Assembly: GCA_041617635.1 (NCBI GenBank) | Contig: JBFJOO010000074.1 | Span: 1-22,935 of the forward strand | DNA from: JAABRB01 sp041617635 | GTDB taxonomy: Bacteria; Pseudomonadota; Gammaproteobacteria; Burkholderiales; SG8-39 | Reading direction: 5' to 3' | Length of the DNA stretch: 22,935 nt | Shown: positions 1 through 8,025 of the stretch, piece by piece | How the letters are laid out: each line of letters begins with the position of its first letter | How positions within the stretch are numbered: position 1 is the first letter of the stretch | Notes under the pieces: model-generated | Databases searched by the model: none | What the model was told of the DNA's origin: nothing | The model's input: the letters and a program-made list of their open reading frames with translations, nothing else | Position numbers and translations under genes: made by a program

Positions 1-1
1 C

Positions 2-433
2 CTCGTCGGCGTGCTCGTCTACAGCGCTGTCGAGCGGTGGCTCGGCTCTCGCAAGTGGACGATCGTCGCGGGCGCGAGCTGCTCCGTCGGCCTGCTGCTC
101 GCGCTTGCGCTCGTCCCGCACCCACCGCTGGCACTGGTGATCGCGCTCCTGCTGAGTTTTGCGCTCGTGAGCTCGTTCGTGATGCTCAACCACGCGCATG
201 CCCGTGCCGTTCTGCCGAGCAATCTCGTCGGCCGAGGCCTGACGATGCAGAACCTGTCCGTGTTCCTCGGGGTCGCCGTCGTTCAGTCCGCGTCCGGCGT
301 GATCATTGGACAGTTCTCGACGGACGGGGTGGCCGGGGAGTTTGCGTACCGCATGTTTTTCGGCTTTCTGGCAGGCGTCATGTTGTTGGGGCTGTTGCTC
401 TATGTTCCGGCGCGTGATGTAAGGCCGGAGTGA
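2..433 (+). CDS. MFS-type permease, C-terminal part (5' end outside window)
   Basis: The reading frame is open from the left edge (first full codon at 2) to the stop at 433, so only about the last 143 residues are present. They are very hydrophobic, with about four membrane-spanning stretches separated by short basic loops such as ERWLGSRKW, which is the usual layout of the last third of a 12-helix major facilitator superfamily transporter. The segment MNHAHARAVLPSNLVGRGL followed by a Gly/Ser-rich helix resembles the helix 10-11 region of MFS efflux or nitrate-type carriers. The substrate cannot be inferred. The protein would sit in the inner membrane. It converges on the FecR-domain gene to its right, with 110 bp between the stops. 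No regulatory site can be seen because the 5' end is missing. Confidence 0.85.
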   Translation, partial: LVGVLVYSAVERWLGSRKWTIVAGASCSVGLLLALALVPHPPLALVIALLLSFALVSSFVMLNHAHARAVLPSNLVGRGLTMQNLSVFLGVAVVQSASGVIIGQFSTDGVAGEFAYRMFFGFLAGVMLLGLLLYVPARDVRPE

Positions 434-543
434 GGATCGACTGCGCAGCCCGCATCGGAGGGAGCCCATGCGGATCGACCCGGAAATACGGATCGCTGGT
501 GGCCGCAAGTCTTCGTCCTATGCGCGCGGGGCGCGAGGCTGGA

Positions 544-1470
544 CTAGCGCTTATTGAGTTCCTTCAGCGTTGCCGCGTCTGGCTCGCCGGATCGAGCGAG
601 CCCGTGCTGCTCTTGAAACTCGCGCAGCGCGGCCGCGGTGCGCGGCCCGAGAATACCGTCGATGGGTCCGACGTTGAGCCCCTCGCGTTTCAGCATTTCC
701 TGGACACTGCGCACCAGATCCCCGGCAATACACCGTTGCAGTTCGGGACGGGTATTCAACCACGCAGAGACCGCCGCGTAGTCGTAATCCGGCGCCGGAT
801 TGGGCTGCGCGACGCGTCCTTTGACCTTCGCATACATGGCGGGCAACGTGTCTCGAAAGGACGGCGGCATGCTCTTGACGAATGCCGGATCGGCGCGGTT
901 CACCACGACGGGCCTCGATTCCGCCGACTTGCGCGAGTACGTCTGGTTGGCGACGATGTTGATTCCGGTTCCCGTTCCCGACGGGTCCAGCGCCTGGGCA
1001 TTGCCTTGCTCGATGAAGAATCGTCCGCCGTCCGCGACGTTGAGCACGGCGACACCCGAGCTCATCACCAGATCGAAGTAGGGCGTATTGACGCGGTACG
1101 GGGGCGCGTTGTCCCGCTTCGCCACCGTCAGCTTGAGCCAGCCGGAATGCAGGAAGTAGGGCCCGACCGCCCGCGCCGCACCGGCGGGAGTCGGCGCGTC
1201 CGAAAGAAAGCGCGAGTCGGGCCCCAGCACGATTCGACTTTCATCCGGGAACTCGAGCTGTACCAGACTCTCCGGCCCGGTCTGGACGATGTCGCACTGG
1301 CGCAGTTGTACCCCGGGGAGCGGAATGTATCCGTGGAGGCCGGAGGAGAGCGTGCTCTTGCCATCGACGAGCGTCACCGTCGGTGCGGCGTCGTTTGCCG
1401 CGGCTCGAACTGTGAACGGAATCAGGAGCAGGAGGGTGGATATCCACCGCGTCCATGACGTCAGGCGCAC
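544..1470 (-). CDS. Exported FecR-domain protein with C-terminal peptidoglycan-binding domain
   Basis: This 308-residue protein begins at GTG. It has a typical signal peptide (basic MRLTSWTR, then the hydrophobic ISTLLLLIPF, with cleavage near VRAAA, residues 22-26). Residues about 35-170 look like a FecR domain, a beta-rich fold with the run SLVQLEFPDESRIVLGPDSR followed by a second beta stretch around HSGWLKLTV. Residues about 247-308 match a PG_binding_1 domain (SVQEMLKREGLNVGPIDG, LGPRTAAALREFQ). Nothing marks an anti-sigma role: there is no N-terminal cytoplasmic FecR tail, no transmembrane helix after the signal peptide, and no sigma factor gene nearby. It is more likely a periplasmic protein tethered to the cell wall. 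No in-frame ATG precedes the signal peptide, and a GGGGGG run lies upstream of the GTG. The gene is monocistronic as far as can be seen. Confidence 0.85.
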   Translation of the reverse strand: MRLTSWTRWISTLLLLIPFTVRAAANDAAPTVTLVDGKSTLSSGLHGYIPLPGVQLRQCDIVQTGPESLVQLEFPDESRIVLGPDSRFLSDAPTPAGAARAVGPYFLHSGWLKLTVAKRDNAPPYRVNTPYFDLVMSSGVAVLNVADGGRFFIEQGNAQALDPSGTGTGINIVANQTYSRKSAESRPVVVNRADPAFVKSMPPSFRDTLPAMYAKVKGRVAQPNPAPDYDYAAVSAWLNTRPELQRCIAGDLVRSVQEMLKREGLNVGPIDGILGPRTAAALREFQEQHGLARSGEPDAATLKELNKR

Positions 1471-1887
1471 AATTATCCCCCCGAATCTGAAGTGAAAAAG
1501 TGCAAGCGCTCTAGCGCGAGGTCTAAACTTTGATCGCTAACGCCCAGGCGGTCAACTGACCCGGGCGCTCGTGGGGCCCGCGGCAGTGCGGCGCCGCTTG
1601 CCTAAAGTGGCTACCACGCGATGGACGAGCGCCGCGCCACCAAAGCGCTGCTTGGCGTATGAGCCAGGTGACCAACTCGGAGGGTATGACAAGACTGTGA
1701 CTGGGCTAGTTTCGATGTCATCAAGCGCTGCAAGTAGCTGATTGATAAGCCGCGATGCCTCACCCGGCGGATCGCTCCGATGCGGTCGTTCGCGAGCTAC
1801 CGTGCAGCTGCGCTCGCTTGCGCGATCCGATGCTCGACGGAGTTCGGCTCCGCCGGGGCCGTACATGGACATGGGCACGACTCCAAG
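1471..1887. other. 417-bp stretch without a convincing gene
   Basis: This stretch separates the start of the FecR-domain gene from the stop of the methyltransferase gene; both genes are on the minus strand. It should contain the FecR promoter. A GATAAT hexamer sits just before the GTG start, but I found no well-spaced partner for it. One minus-strand open frame runs from ATG 1872 (GTG 1878 is in frame) to 1552. A GGAG lies eight bases before ATG 1872, so a protein of about 106 residues (containing LINQLLAALDDIETSPVTV) is possible. Its codon usage is mixed and I recognise no family, so I do not call it a gene. No repeat or terminator is obvious. Confidence 0.5.
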
Positions 1888-2697
1888 TCAGCTAGCGCTA
1901 ACCGTCGTCATTCGTACCTCGAGGCGCATCGCGCCATCGACGACAAACTTCTGCCAAGCGTCACACACTTCGCGGGTGAGCGCTTGACGCTGCGCTTCGG
2001 TCGCCTGACTCGTCAGCCCGGCCAACGGGGTGCTGTGAATGTACTGCCAGAGAAAATCTTCAGGCTTGGGCAGCACGAGGGTCTTGGTGGCGGTGTTGAT
2101 CTGGATCTTTTCAAAACCCGCCCGCTTCATGAGATCGCGCAGCGTGTCAGCGTCGTGGAGTGAGAACACCACCTCTACAAAACCGCGACTCTTGGCATCG
2201 ATGTGGCGCGCTAGGCCATCACCGAAGATCGAGAACAGTTCGGGCACCGGCCCGGGGAAGTTCAGGACGACGCGTCCCTTGGGTCCGACAACGCGACGCA
2301 TCTCTTTGAGCGCTTGAACCTTGTCGGGTATGAACTGCAGGCCCATCTGGCATAGCGCCACGTCGAACGATGCGTCGGGAAGGGGCATCGCCTCGGCGCT
2401 GGTCTCAAACCAGTCGATGGAAGTTCCCGCCGACGCGCGAGCCCGTGCTACGGAGAGCATTCCCGGATTGAGGTCCAGGCCCGCCACGGAGCCGGACTGC
2501 CCGACCCGATCTGCAACGAGACGGGTCACCACGCCGGTGCCACACGCAACGTCGAGAACCCGCTCGCCGGGACGGATCGACGCAAGCGCCACCAAGTCCT
2601 TGGCAAGCGGGCCGCCGATCGCAGGGACAAAGTACTGGTCGTAGTTCTCCGGGGCCGAGCCCCCGTAATTCTTGGTTGCGTAAATTTGCTGTGTCAT
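1888..2697 (-). CDS. Class I SAM-dependent methyltransferase
   Basis: This 269-residue soluble protein has a Rossmann-fold methyltransferase core. Motif I, VLDVACGTG, lies at residues 47-55. The acidic end of strand 2 is in GLDLNPGM (D75), motif II/III is AEAMPLPDASFDVALCQMGLQF (residues 101-122), and the post-motif is LKEMRRVVGPKGRVVLNFPG. This is the UbiE/Methyltransf_11 style. Such enzymes transfer a methyl group from SAM to small molecules, and the acceptor cannot be predicted. The N-terminal YGGSAPENYDQYFVPAIGGPLA is the usual substrate-side lid. The start is well supported by AAGGAG placed eight bases before the ATG. The upstream gene on the same strand encodes a TPR-LuxR regulator, 134 bp away, with a palindrome between them, so the regulator probably controls this enzyme (inference). 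Confidence 0.93.
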   Translation of the reverse strand: MTQQIYATKNYGGSAPENYDQYFVPAIGGPLAKDLVALASIRPGERVLDVACGTGVVTRLVADRVGQSGSVAGLDLNPGMLSVARARASAGTSIDWFETSAEAMPLPDASFDVALCQMGLQFIPDKVQALKEMRRVVGPKGRVVLNFPGPVPELFSIFGDGLARHIDAKSRGFVEVVFSLHDADTLRDLMKRAGFEKIQINTATKTLVLPKPEDFLWQYIHSTPLAGLTSQATEAQRQALTREVCDAWQKFVVDGAMRLEVRMTTVSAS

Positions 2698-2808
2698 GTG
2701 AGCTCTCCTTTCGGGTGAACGTCGTTGTCCGCATCACGTGACACCACGATAGGAGAACCAGGGTTCGCCGACATCGCGCAAACCCGCCATTTTTCACGGA
2801 CCTTCTTA

Positions 2809-2824
2809 TGGTCAATATTGACCA
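2809..2824. promoter_or_regulatory. Perfect 16-bp palindrome, candidate operator for the methyltransferase gene
   Basis: TGGTCAATATTGACCA reads identically on both strands. It lies just after the stop of the luxR-type gene and about 110 bp before the methyltransferase ATG. Read on the minus strand, its right half contains TTGACC, a -35-like hexamer, with AAAAAT 15 bases downstream as a weak -10. An operator overlapping a promoter is therefore plausible. The site is AT-rich inside GC-rich DNA. Its owner is unknown; the adjacent LuxR-type protein is the obvious candidate. Confidence 0.5.
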
Positions 2825-2831
2825 GTCGCCG

Positions 2832-4472
2832 TCAGGCCAGCCCATGCTTGAAGGCAAACGCCCCAACGGCGGTGCGCGACGTAGCCCCCGTCTTGGTGAG
2901 CAGGTTGCTCACGTGGCGCGCAACCGTATGCTCGCTGATGTGCAACTGCTGCGCGATCTCGCGGTTGGTCTTGCCCGAGGCGACGAGCCCTAGCACCTCG
3001 ATCTCCCGCTTCGTCAGCCGGGCGGGGATCGCAGCCTTGCCCTGCTCGGTCCGCACACCGGACGTACGGGGTACCCCCAAGCGCTCGAGCACCGAATTCC
3101 CGCCGTCCGCGTGGAGCCTCGCCGTATCCTTGTCGCCCATCGCTTCGCACGCGCGAGACAGAAGCAGCCGTGTGCATGCTGCCTCGTACTGCGCCTCCAA
3201 CTGCTGGTACAGGGTCCAGGCGCGCCGCAGGGCGTCAAGGGCTCGGGCCGTATCGCCGCCCGCCAAAGCCACCGCACCTTCCGCCTGGGCGGCAAGTGCG
3301 TTGACCAGGGGTAACGCATCGGGGCGCGCCGCAGCCCCACACAGCTCATTGGCACCGGACGCTGCAGCCTCGAGATCACCCACGGCAAGCATGATCTGAA
3401 CATAGGGCCCCAGCAGCTTGATGCGCCCAACCCCGGCGCCGGGTCCTTCCGCGCTCGCCGACTCCCCGACGACGCGGCGAATCGCCGCCGCCGCGGAATC
3501 CGTGTCCCCCTGCGCCAAGCGCAGCAACGCGAGACCGGGTTGGGGCTCAAATCCTCGATGCGCCGCCTCCTCACAAAGCTTCTCGGCCGTCTCAAAGTTA
3601 CCCCACAAGCGGTGTAGCTCTGCTTGCTGGTATAGCGCCCGACCGGCGACTCGGGGCGTGGGATCGGAAAGCAGTTCAAATGCCCTTTGTGCGTCCTCCA
3701 GTGCAGACCGCCATTCTCCTTTGAACTGCATGACCTCAGCCCGATGCACCAGACACTGCCCTCGAAATGCCACCAGCTGCGGCTGAGACACACACCACTC
3801 GTTGAGAGCCTGCGTCCATTCGCAAGCGCGGTTCAGATCGAGGATCCGTTCACAGATGGCTATGACCGCGCAGTAGATGATCCCGGCCAAAGGCGGCGAC
3901 ACTTCTCCGGTGGTAACGGCGAGCATCGCCTCGTCCAAACGAGCGACGCCGCTTGGCGCTTCTCCCTTTTGGATCAACGCTTGCCCGCAGGAGAGCGCCG
4001 CGATCGCCCTGAGATCGGGATCGTCGAACTTCTCCCCGAGCTCCGCCGCCTCTGTGAAGCACTGATAGGCGTCCTCGCCATTTCCCTTGCCCATGCAAAA
4101 CAGTCCCTTGATGACGGCGATGAGCCCGTGCTCGGGACTGTCCGGCTGCTCTTTGAGTAGTCGCTCGGTTCGTGAGACCCATCCCCCACTCTGAGCTCCC
4201 TGCCCACCCAGGAGCAAAACCAGGCTCGACCAAAAGCCAACACGAGCCGCACGCAACGCCTCACCCTGTTCGACAAACTCGCTGAAGGCGCGACCCCAGC
4301 TCGCAACGGCGTCGGCATCCCGCCCGAGCATGTATGCGGAGATTCCAAGCCGCTCCAAATCCGTCGGAGATAGCGACGCCTCGGCATCGGCGCTTGACAA
4401 TAGAGCGAAGGCTTCTCTCCACTCGCAGCTCATGAACGCCTGAGCGCCGGACGTATGCTGCGCTGGTTTCAT
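2832..4472 (-). CDS. LuxR-family transcriptional regulator with N-terminal TPR-like repeats
   Basis: The protein has 546 residues. The last 61 (486-546) form a GerE/LuxR helix-turn-helix: LTKREIEVLGLVASGKTNRE, then IAQQLHISEHTVARHVSNLL, with the recognition helix around residues 513-529. The rest is alpha-helical with repeated A/L/E patterns such as GNGEDAYQCFTEAAELGEKF, GEWRSALEDAQRAFELLS and GNFETAEKLCEEAAHRGF, which is typical of tetratricopeptide repeats. There is no receiver domain, no autoinducer-binding domain and no Walker A motif, so it is shorter than MalT/LAL regulators. It probably responds to a ligand or protein bound by the repeats (inference). The start is an ATG with no strong ribosome site, preceded by GGGGG. 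It lies upstream of and co-directional with the methyltransferase gene, which it may control. Confidence 0.92.
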   Translation of the reverse strand: MKPAQHTSGAQAFMSCEWREAFALLSSADAEASLSPTDLERLGISAYMLGRDADAVASWGRAFSEFVEQGEALRAARVGFWSSLVLLLGGQGAQSGGWVSRTERLLKEQPDSPEHGLIAVIKGLFCMGKGNGEDAYQCFTEAAELGEKFDDPDLRAIAALSCGQALIQKGEAPSGVARLDEAMLAVTTGEVSPPLAGIIYCAVIAICERILDLNRACEWTQALNEWCVSQPQLVAFRGQCLVHRAEVMQFKGEWRSALEDAQRAFELLSDPTPRVAGRALYQQAELHRLWGNFETAEKLCEEAAHRGFEPQPGLALLRLAQGDTDSAAAAIRRVVGESASAEGPGAGVGRIKLLGPYVQIMLAVGDLEAAASGANELCGAAARPDALPLVNALAAQAEGAVALAGGDTARALDALRRAWTLYQQLEAQYEAACTRLLLSRACEAMGDKDTARLHADGGNSVLERLGVPRTSGVRTEQGKAAIPARLTKREIEVLGLVASGKTNREIAQQLHISEHTVARHVSNLLTKTGATSRTAVGAFAFKHGLA

Positions 4473-4570
4473 CGTACGGCCCCCAAGGGTCAGCAGAGCG
4501 GGACGACAGCCGAATTTGCTAATTCACGTCCGATCGCGCCGCGTGCTGACAAACCGTTTTGCCTCCTCGC

Positions 4571-5755
4571 TTAGCCCAACGCCATCGCCGCCGCCTTCGC
4601 GTCCGGCACCACGTCGTAGGCATAGAGATGCTTGCGGAATTCCGCGTGCGCGGCGAGCTCGGCGTCGCGGGTCGCTAGATCGGCATAGGCAGAATCAACC
4701 CGCAGCCCGTGCTGGCGCGCGCCGAGCTGCACCTGCGCCACTCGTTCACGGCGCAGCCGTTCGTACGCGAGTAGCGCCGCCGGGACGGCGGCATTGTCCA
4801 CCTGCGCGAGGATCGTCGCGAGCGCCATGCCGTCTTCGACTGACTGGTTCGCGCCCTGGCCGAGATGCGGCAGCATCGGGTGCGCGGCGTCGCCGAGCAG
4901 CGTGAGGCGCTCCTTGCTCCAGGTCGGCAGCGGCTCGCGGTCGTAGAGCGCCCAGCGGAAGGTCTTGTCGACCTGCTTCAGCACCACGCCGATGCGCGGG
5001 TCCCAGCCTTCGAACTCGCGCCGCAACACGTCGGGGTCGCCGGCCGCCGACCACGATTCCTTCATCTCCTGGTCGGCCGGCACGAACCCGACGTAGTTGA
5101 CCATCTCGCCGTGGCGCACGGGAAAGACCAGGAAGTGCTTGGACGGGCCGGCCCACATCTGCCAGCGGTCCATCGGCCAGTCCGGCAACCGCTCGCGCGA
5201 GACGAGGCCGCGGTAGCAAATGGTGCCGTGGAAGACGGGCTTCGACGGCGGAAAGACGTAGGGCCGAAGCTCGGAGTGGATGCCATCCGCGGCGACGACG
5301 ACGTCGGCTTCGGCGGTGGCGCCGTTGGCGAACTTCACGCGGGCGACGTCGCCCGTCTGCTCGAAGCCGATGGCGCGATGGCCGCAGCGGACCACGCCGG
5401 CGGGGAGGGCGGCGGCGAGGAAATCGACGAAGTCGGCGCGGTGCATGCCGAAGTTGGCGTTCCAGCCGGACAAATCGGTCACCTGGACCGGGGCGATCGG
5501 CGTGCCATCGTGGCGGAAGTAGTGCGACTTCGGACCGACGCGCGCGCCCCACTTCTCGACCGCGGGGCCGAGGCCGACGCGCTCCAGGTGACGCACGCTG
5601 TTCGGCGTGACGTAGACGCCGGCGCCAATCTCGCCCAGCGCCGGAGCCTGCTCGAACACCGATACCTTGAAGCCATGCGCGATCAGCGCATTGGCGGCGA
5701 AGAGGCCACCGATGCCGCCGCCGACGATCATGATGTGAGCTTGCCGTTTTCCCAT
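4571..5755 (-). CDS. FAD-dependent aromatic-ring monooxygenase (salicylate hydroxylase-like)
   Basis: The preferred start (5755) gives 394 residues beginning MGKRQAHIMIVGGGIGG. An in-frame start 60 bases upstream would overlap the neighbouring gene and adds no recognisable sequence. The three flavoprotein hydroxylase signatures are present: the dinucleotide fold GGGIGG (12-17) ending in an acidic VFEQ, the ADGIHS motif (156-161) that contacts FAD and NAD(P)H, and GDAAHP (288-293) followed by HLGQGANQSVEDGMALA. This group A family inserts one oxygen atom into phenolic or heteroaromatic acids such as salicylate, 3-hydroxybenzoate or 6-hydroxynicotinate, using NAD(P)H. The substrate cannot be chosen from sequence. 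It is the last gene of the minus-strand set from 8454 and lies 34 bp after the unknown membrane-anchored protein. An AGAGGG-like site precedes the ATG. Confidence 0.93.
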   Translation of the reverse strand: MGKRQAHIMIVGGGIGGLFAANALIAHGFKVSVFEQAPALGEIGAGVYVTPNSVRHLERVGLGPAVEKWGARVGPKSHYFRHDGTPIAPVQVTDLSGWNANFGMHRADFVDFLAAALPAGVVRCGHRAIGFEQTGDVARVKFANGATAEADVVVAADGIHSELRPYVFPPSKPVFHGTICYRGLVSRERLPDWPMDRWQMWAGPSKHFLVFPVRHGEMVNYVGFVPADQEMKESWSAAGDPDVLRREFEGWDPRIGVVLKQVDKTFRWALYDREPLPTWSKERLTLLGDAAHPMLPHLGQGANQSVEDGMALATILAQVDNAAVPAALLAYERLRRERVAQVQLGARQHGLRVDSAYADLATRDAELAAHAEFRKHLYAYDVVPDAKAAAMALG

Positions 5756-5789
5756 CGTCCCTCTAGATCCTCTATTCACCCTGGTAGCT

Positions 5790-7043
5790 TTAGCGCAACA
5801 AGGGCCGTGATGCAACGCGCGCCTCGATCGTTGCCATCATGGTGTTGTACCCGGGGCCGCCGATGCCGCCGTAGCGCCGCTTGAACTCCGCCTCCGACAT
5901 GAATTCCGGCAGATCCGCGACATCGGGCATGAAATCGCTCTCCTTGACGCCGGAGGCGAGTGCGCGCGCGAGCTTCCGTGCCCGCTCGGGCGATTGGGCG
6001 GCGATCTCGCCGAAGCGCGTCCCCGCACGGTCGGCGCCGATGTCGTTGAACGAAAAGCCGCTGCCGCCGCGCGAATCGTTGACCTCCTTGTGCAGGCCGA
6101 TTGCATCGGCGACCGGGCTGCCGGCCTCCGCCGCGATCGCTGCGGAGATGATGAAGTGCTTGGCGAAATCGTCGCGTCCGGCGAGCGTTACGGTGCGCCG
6201 GGCGGTTTTCGGCCACTGTGCGGCTGCGGGCGCGATCACGCCGAGGCCGGTTCCGTTGGCGTAGAACGCCAGCACGACGATCGCCGCGCGGCTTTCCGCG
6301 ACCACGTCGCCGCCGGCGTCGCGCTCGAGCACGGTTCGGAACAAGGGTGGCATCAGCGCGGCGAGCGAAACCTTGTTCGGCGCCTTTGCCACCGTCTCGA
6401 CGAGCCGGTCGTGATACACGCGCAGACGCGCCTGATCCGCCGCAGGCAGCAGCACGTTGCGCGCACGTTCCTCGATCGCGCTGCTCCAGACGTATGTCAC
6501 CGTGAGGCGCCCGTCGGCGACGCTCGCGCCCTTCACGACATCGGCGACGAGCTCGCCGCGATCGGTCGCCACCATCCGCCGCAGGCCCTCGCGCAGCACG
6601 TAGTCGGCAACGGCGGCCGGCACCGGCAACCTGCCGATCCGGAGATACTCGAACCGCGGCAACGCTTCGGTTTGGCGCAGTGTGGCGTCCACGTTCACGT
6701 AACGGCCGAACGGGCTTTGCGGGATCTCCGCGCTCGCCTGCAGCCGCACGGCGCCGGGCTGCAGCGCCACGCGCGCGGCGCCCCTCCCGAGACGACCGAC
6801 CGCATAGTTCAACATCAGGTCGAGCTCCTGTTCGCTGATGGCGACCGTGCGCAGCCCGCCGGACTTGGCCTTGCGCGGGTCGTGCCGGGCAATGAGGCGT
6901 TTCGCGTTCTCGATGTCCTGCGGCGTCAACTGAGCGCTGCGCACGACCGATGGTGCGTCCTGAAAGCAAAGCCAGATCGCGCCGATCGCCAGCAGGGGCA
7001 GGGCGATCAGCAACACCACGAACGTGCGCGCGAGAAATTTCAT
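5790..7043 (-). CDS. Conserved-looking protein of unknown function, membrane-anchored or exported
   Basis: I do not recognise a named family. The 417-residue protein opens with MKFLARTFVVLLIALPLLAI, a single hydrophobic segment that could be a signal anchor or an uncleaved signal peptide, so most of the chain is probably periplasmic. The middle is beta-rich and amphipathic (residues about 85-140). The C-terminal half holds well-ordered blocks that look like a conserved domain: DDFAKHFIISAAIAAEAGSP, then ADAIGLHKEVNDSRGGSGFS, then FNDIGADRAGTRFGEIA. No cofactor motif, metal site or lipobox is visible. Its ATG overlaps the stop of the upstream reductase-like gene by ATGA, so the two are translationally coupled. 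The FAD monooxygenase gene follows after 34 bp. Confidence 0.85.
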   Translation of the reverse strand: MKFLARTFVVLLIALPLLAIGAIWLCFQDAPSVVRSAQLTPQDIENAKRLIARHDPRKAKSGGLRTVAISEQELDLMLNYAVGRLGRGAARVALQPGAVRLQASAEIPQSPFGRYVNVDATLRQTEALPRFEYLRIGRLPVPAAVADYVLREGLRRMVATDRGELVADVVKGASVADGRLTVTYVWSSAIEERARNVLLPAADQARLRVYHDRLVETVAKAPNKVSLAALMPPLFRTVLERDAGGDVVAESRAAIVVLAFYANGTGLGVIAPAAAQWPKTARRTVTLAGRDDFAKHFIISAAIAAEAGSPVADAIGLHKEVNDSRGGSGFSFNDIGADRAGTRFGEIAAQSPERARKLARALASGVKESDFMPDVADLPEFMSEAEFKRRYGGIGGPGYNTMMATIEARVASRPLLR

Positions 7044-7969
7044 CCCGGTTCCACCCCGCCTCGCTGCGTCACGGCTTGTGTCGCGCGATCTTCGAACAGT
7101 CTCACCAATGCGTGCAGCACTCGATTGGCAGGCGTGGCGATGCCCAGCGCCTCACCCTCGCGCACGACATGGCCGTTGAGATGGTCGATCTCGCTGCGCT
7201 TGCCCCGCGCGAGATCCTGGGCGGTGGAGGAGAACTGCGTAGGCATCGTGCGCGCGATGTTCTGCACGGCTTCCCACACGTTCTCGGGCATGGTCACGCC
7301 CCGGCCCCGCGCAACGGCAAGGCATTCCTCCACCACGTCGCGCATCACGGCCTCGATACCCTCGCCTTGCACGAGGCGGCCGTAGGGCAGCTGCGAGAGA
7401 GCCGACAGGGCATTGTAGGCGCAGTTGAGCGTCAGCTTTGCCCAGAGCGCGCCCGCGACGTTATCCGAAATCTGTGCGGGCACCTCGGCGCCGGCGAATA
7501 GCGTGACGAGCGCGTCGCTCGCGGCCGTTGGCCCGATGACCAGCTCGCCTCGTCCATGATGCTTCACATGGCCAGGGCCCGCCATTTCGCTCGCAACGTA
7601 GACGACCGCCGCGCAGACCTGCTGCGGGAGCACCGCCTGCAGTCGCTCGGCATTATCGACCCCGTTCTGCAGACAGAGCACGAGCGCGTCGGGCTCGAGA
7701 TGGGGCGCCATCTCCGCGGCGGCGCTCTCGGTGTCGGCGGACTTGACGCAGAAGAGCACGAGCTTCGCGCCTCGAACGGCGCTCGCGTCGGTGCTGGCCT
7801 CCACGGGGACGTGCACTCGGACCGACTGCGTGTCCAAGAAAAGGCCCGCGCGGCGCACCGCTTCGACGTGCTCGGACCGCCCGATCAGCGTCACCGTAAG
7901 CCCCGCACGTGCCAGCATGCCGCCGTAGTAGCAGCCTACTGCGCCCGCGCCCATCACCGCGATCCGCAT
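7040..7969 (-). CDS. Ketopantoate reductase family oxidoreductase (PanE/ApbA-like)
   Basis: The start at 7969 gives 309 residues and has AGGA eight bases upstream. A GTG at 7990 is in frame but has no such site. The N-terminus MRIAVMGAGAVGCYYGGMLA is the NADP-binding glycine motif (GAGAVG, 7-12), followed by FCVKSADTESAA and LQNGVDN (QNG 101-103). The C-terminal helical domain carries AKLTLNCAYNALSAL, where K178 fits the catalytic lysine, and the RGKRSEIDHLNG block with the conserved glutamate. PanE reduces 2-dehydropantoate to pantoate with NADPH. Many paralogues reduce other 2-keto or 3-keto acids, and the neighbours here (aromatic monooxygenase, CBS protein) do not point to pantothenate synthesis. 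The pantothenate role is therefore uncertain. The stop overlaps the next gene's ATG. Confidence 0.92.
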   Translation of the reverse strand: MRIAVMGAGAVGCYYGGMLARAGLTVTLIGRSEHVEAVRRAGLFLDTQSVRVHVPVEASTDASAVRGAKLVLFCVKSADTESAAAEMAPHLEPDALVLCLQNGVDNAERLQAVLPQQVCAAVVYVASEMAGPGHVKHHGRGELVIGPTAASDALVTLFAGAEVPAQISDNVAGALWAKLTLNCAYNALSALSQLPYGRLVQGEGIEAVMRDVVEECLAVARGRGVTMPENVWEAVQNIARTMPTQFSSTAQDLARGKRSEIDHLNGHVVREGEALGIATPANRVLHALVRLFEDRATQAVTQRGGVEPG

Positions 7970-8025
7970 TGCGCCAGTCCTGGTCACCACGTGCTAGCGT
8001 GCCGGCACCTGTCGCGATCGACGCG

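Noticed and set aside
430..1458. 342-codon plus-strand open frame
   Set aside because: It is antisense to the FecR/peptidoglycan-binding gene, is Arg-rich and shows no domain. It is a by-product of high GC.
1552..1878. Minus-strand open frame of about 106-108 codons after the methyltransferase
   Set aside because: A GGAG is suitably placed, but codon usage is mixed and no family is recognisable. It is noted only under the intergenic stretch.
5994..7385. 463-codon plus-strand open frame
   Set aside because: It is antisense to the unknown 417-aa gene and the reductase-like gene. The His/Arg-rich composition without domains marks it as a shadow.
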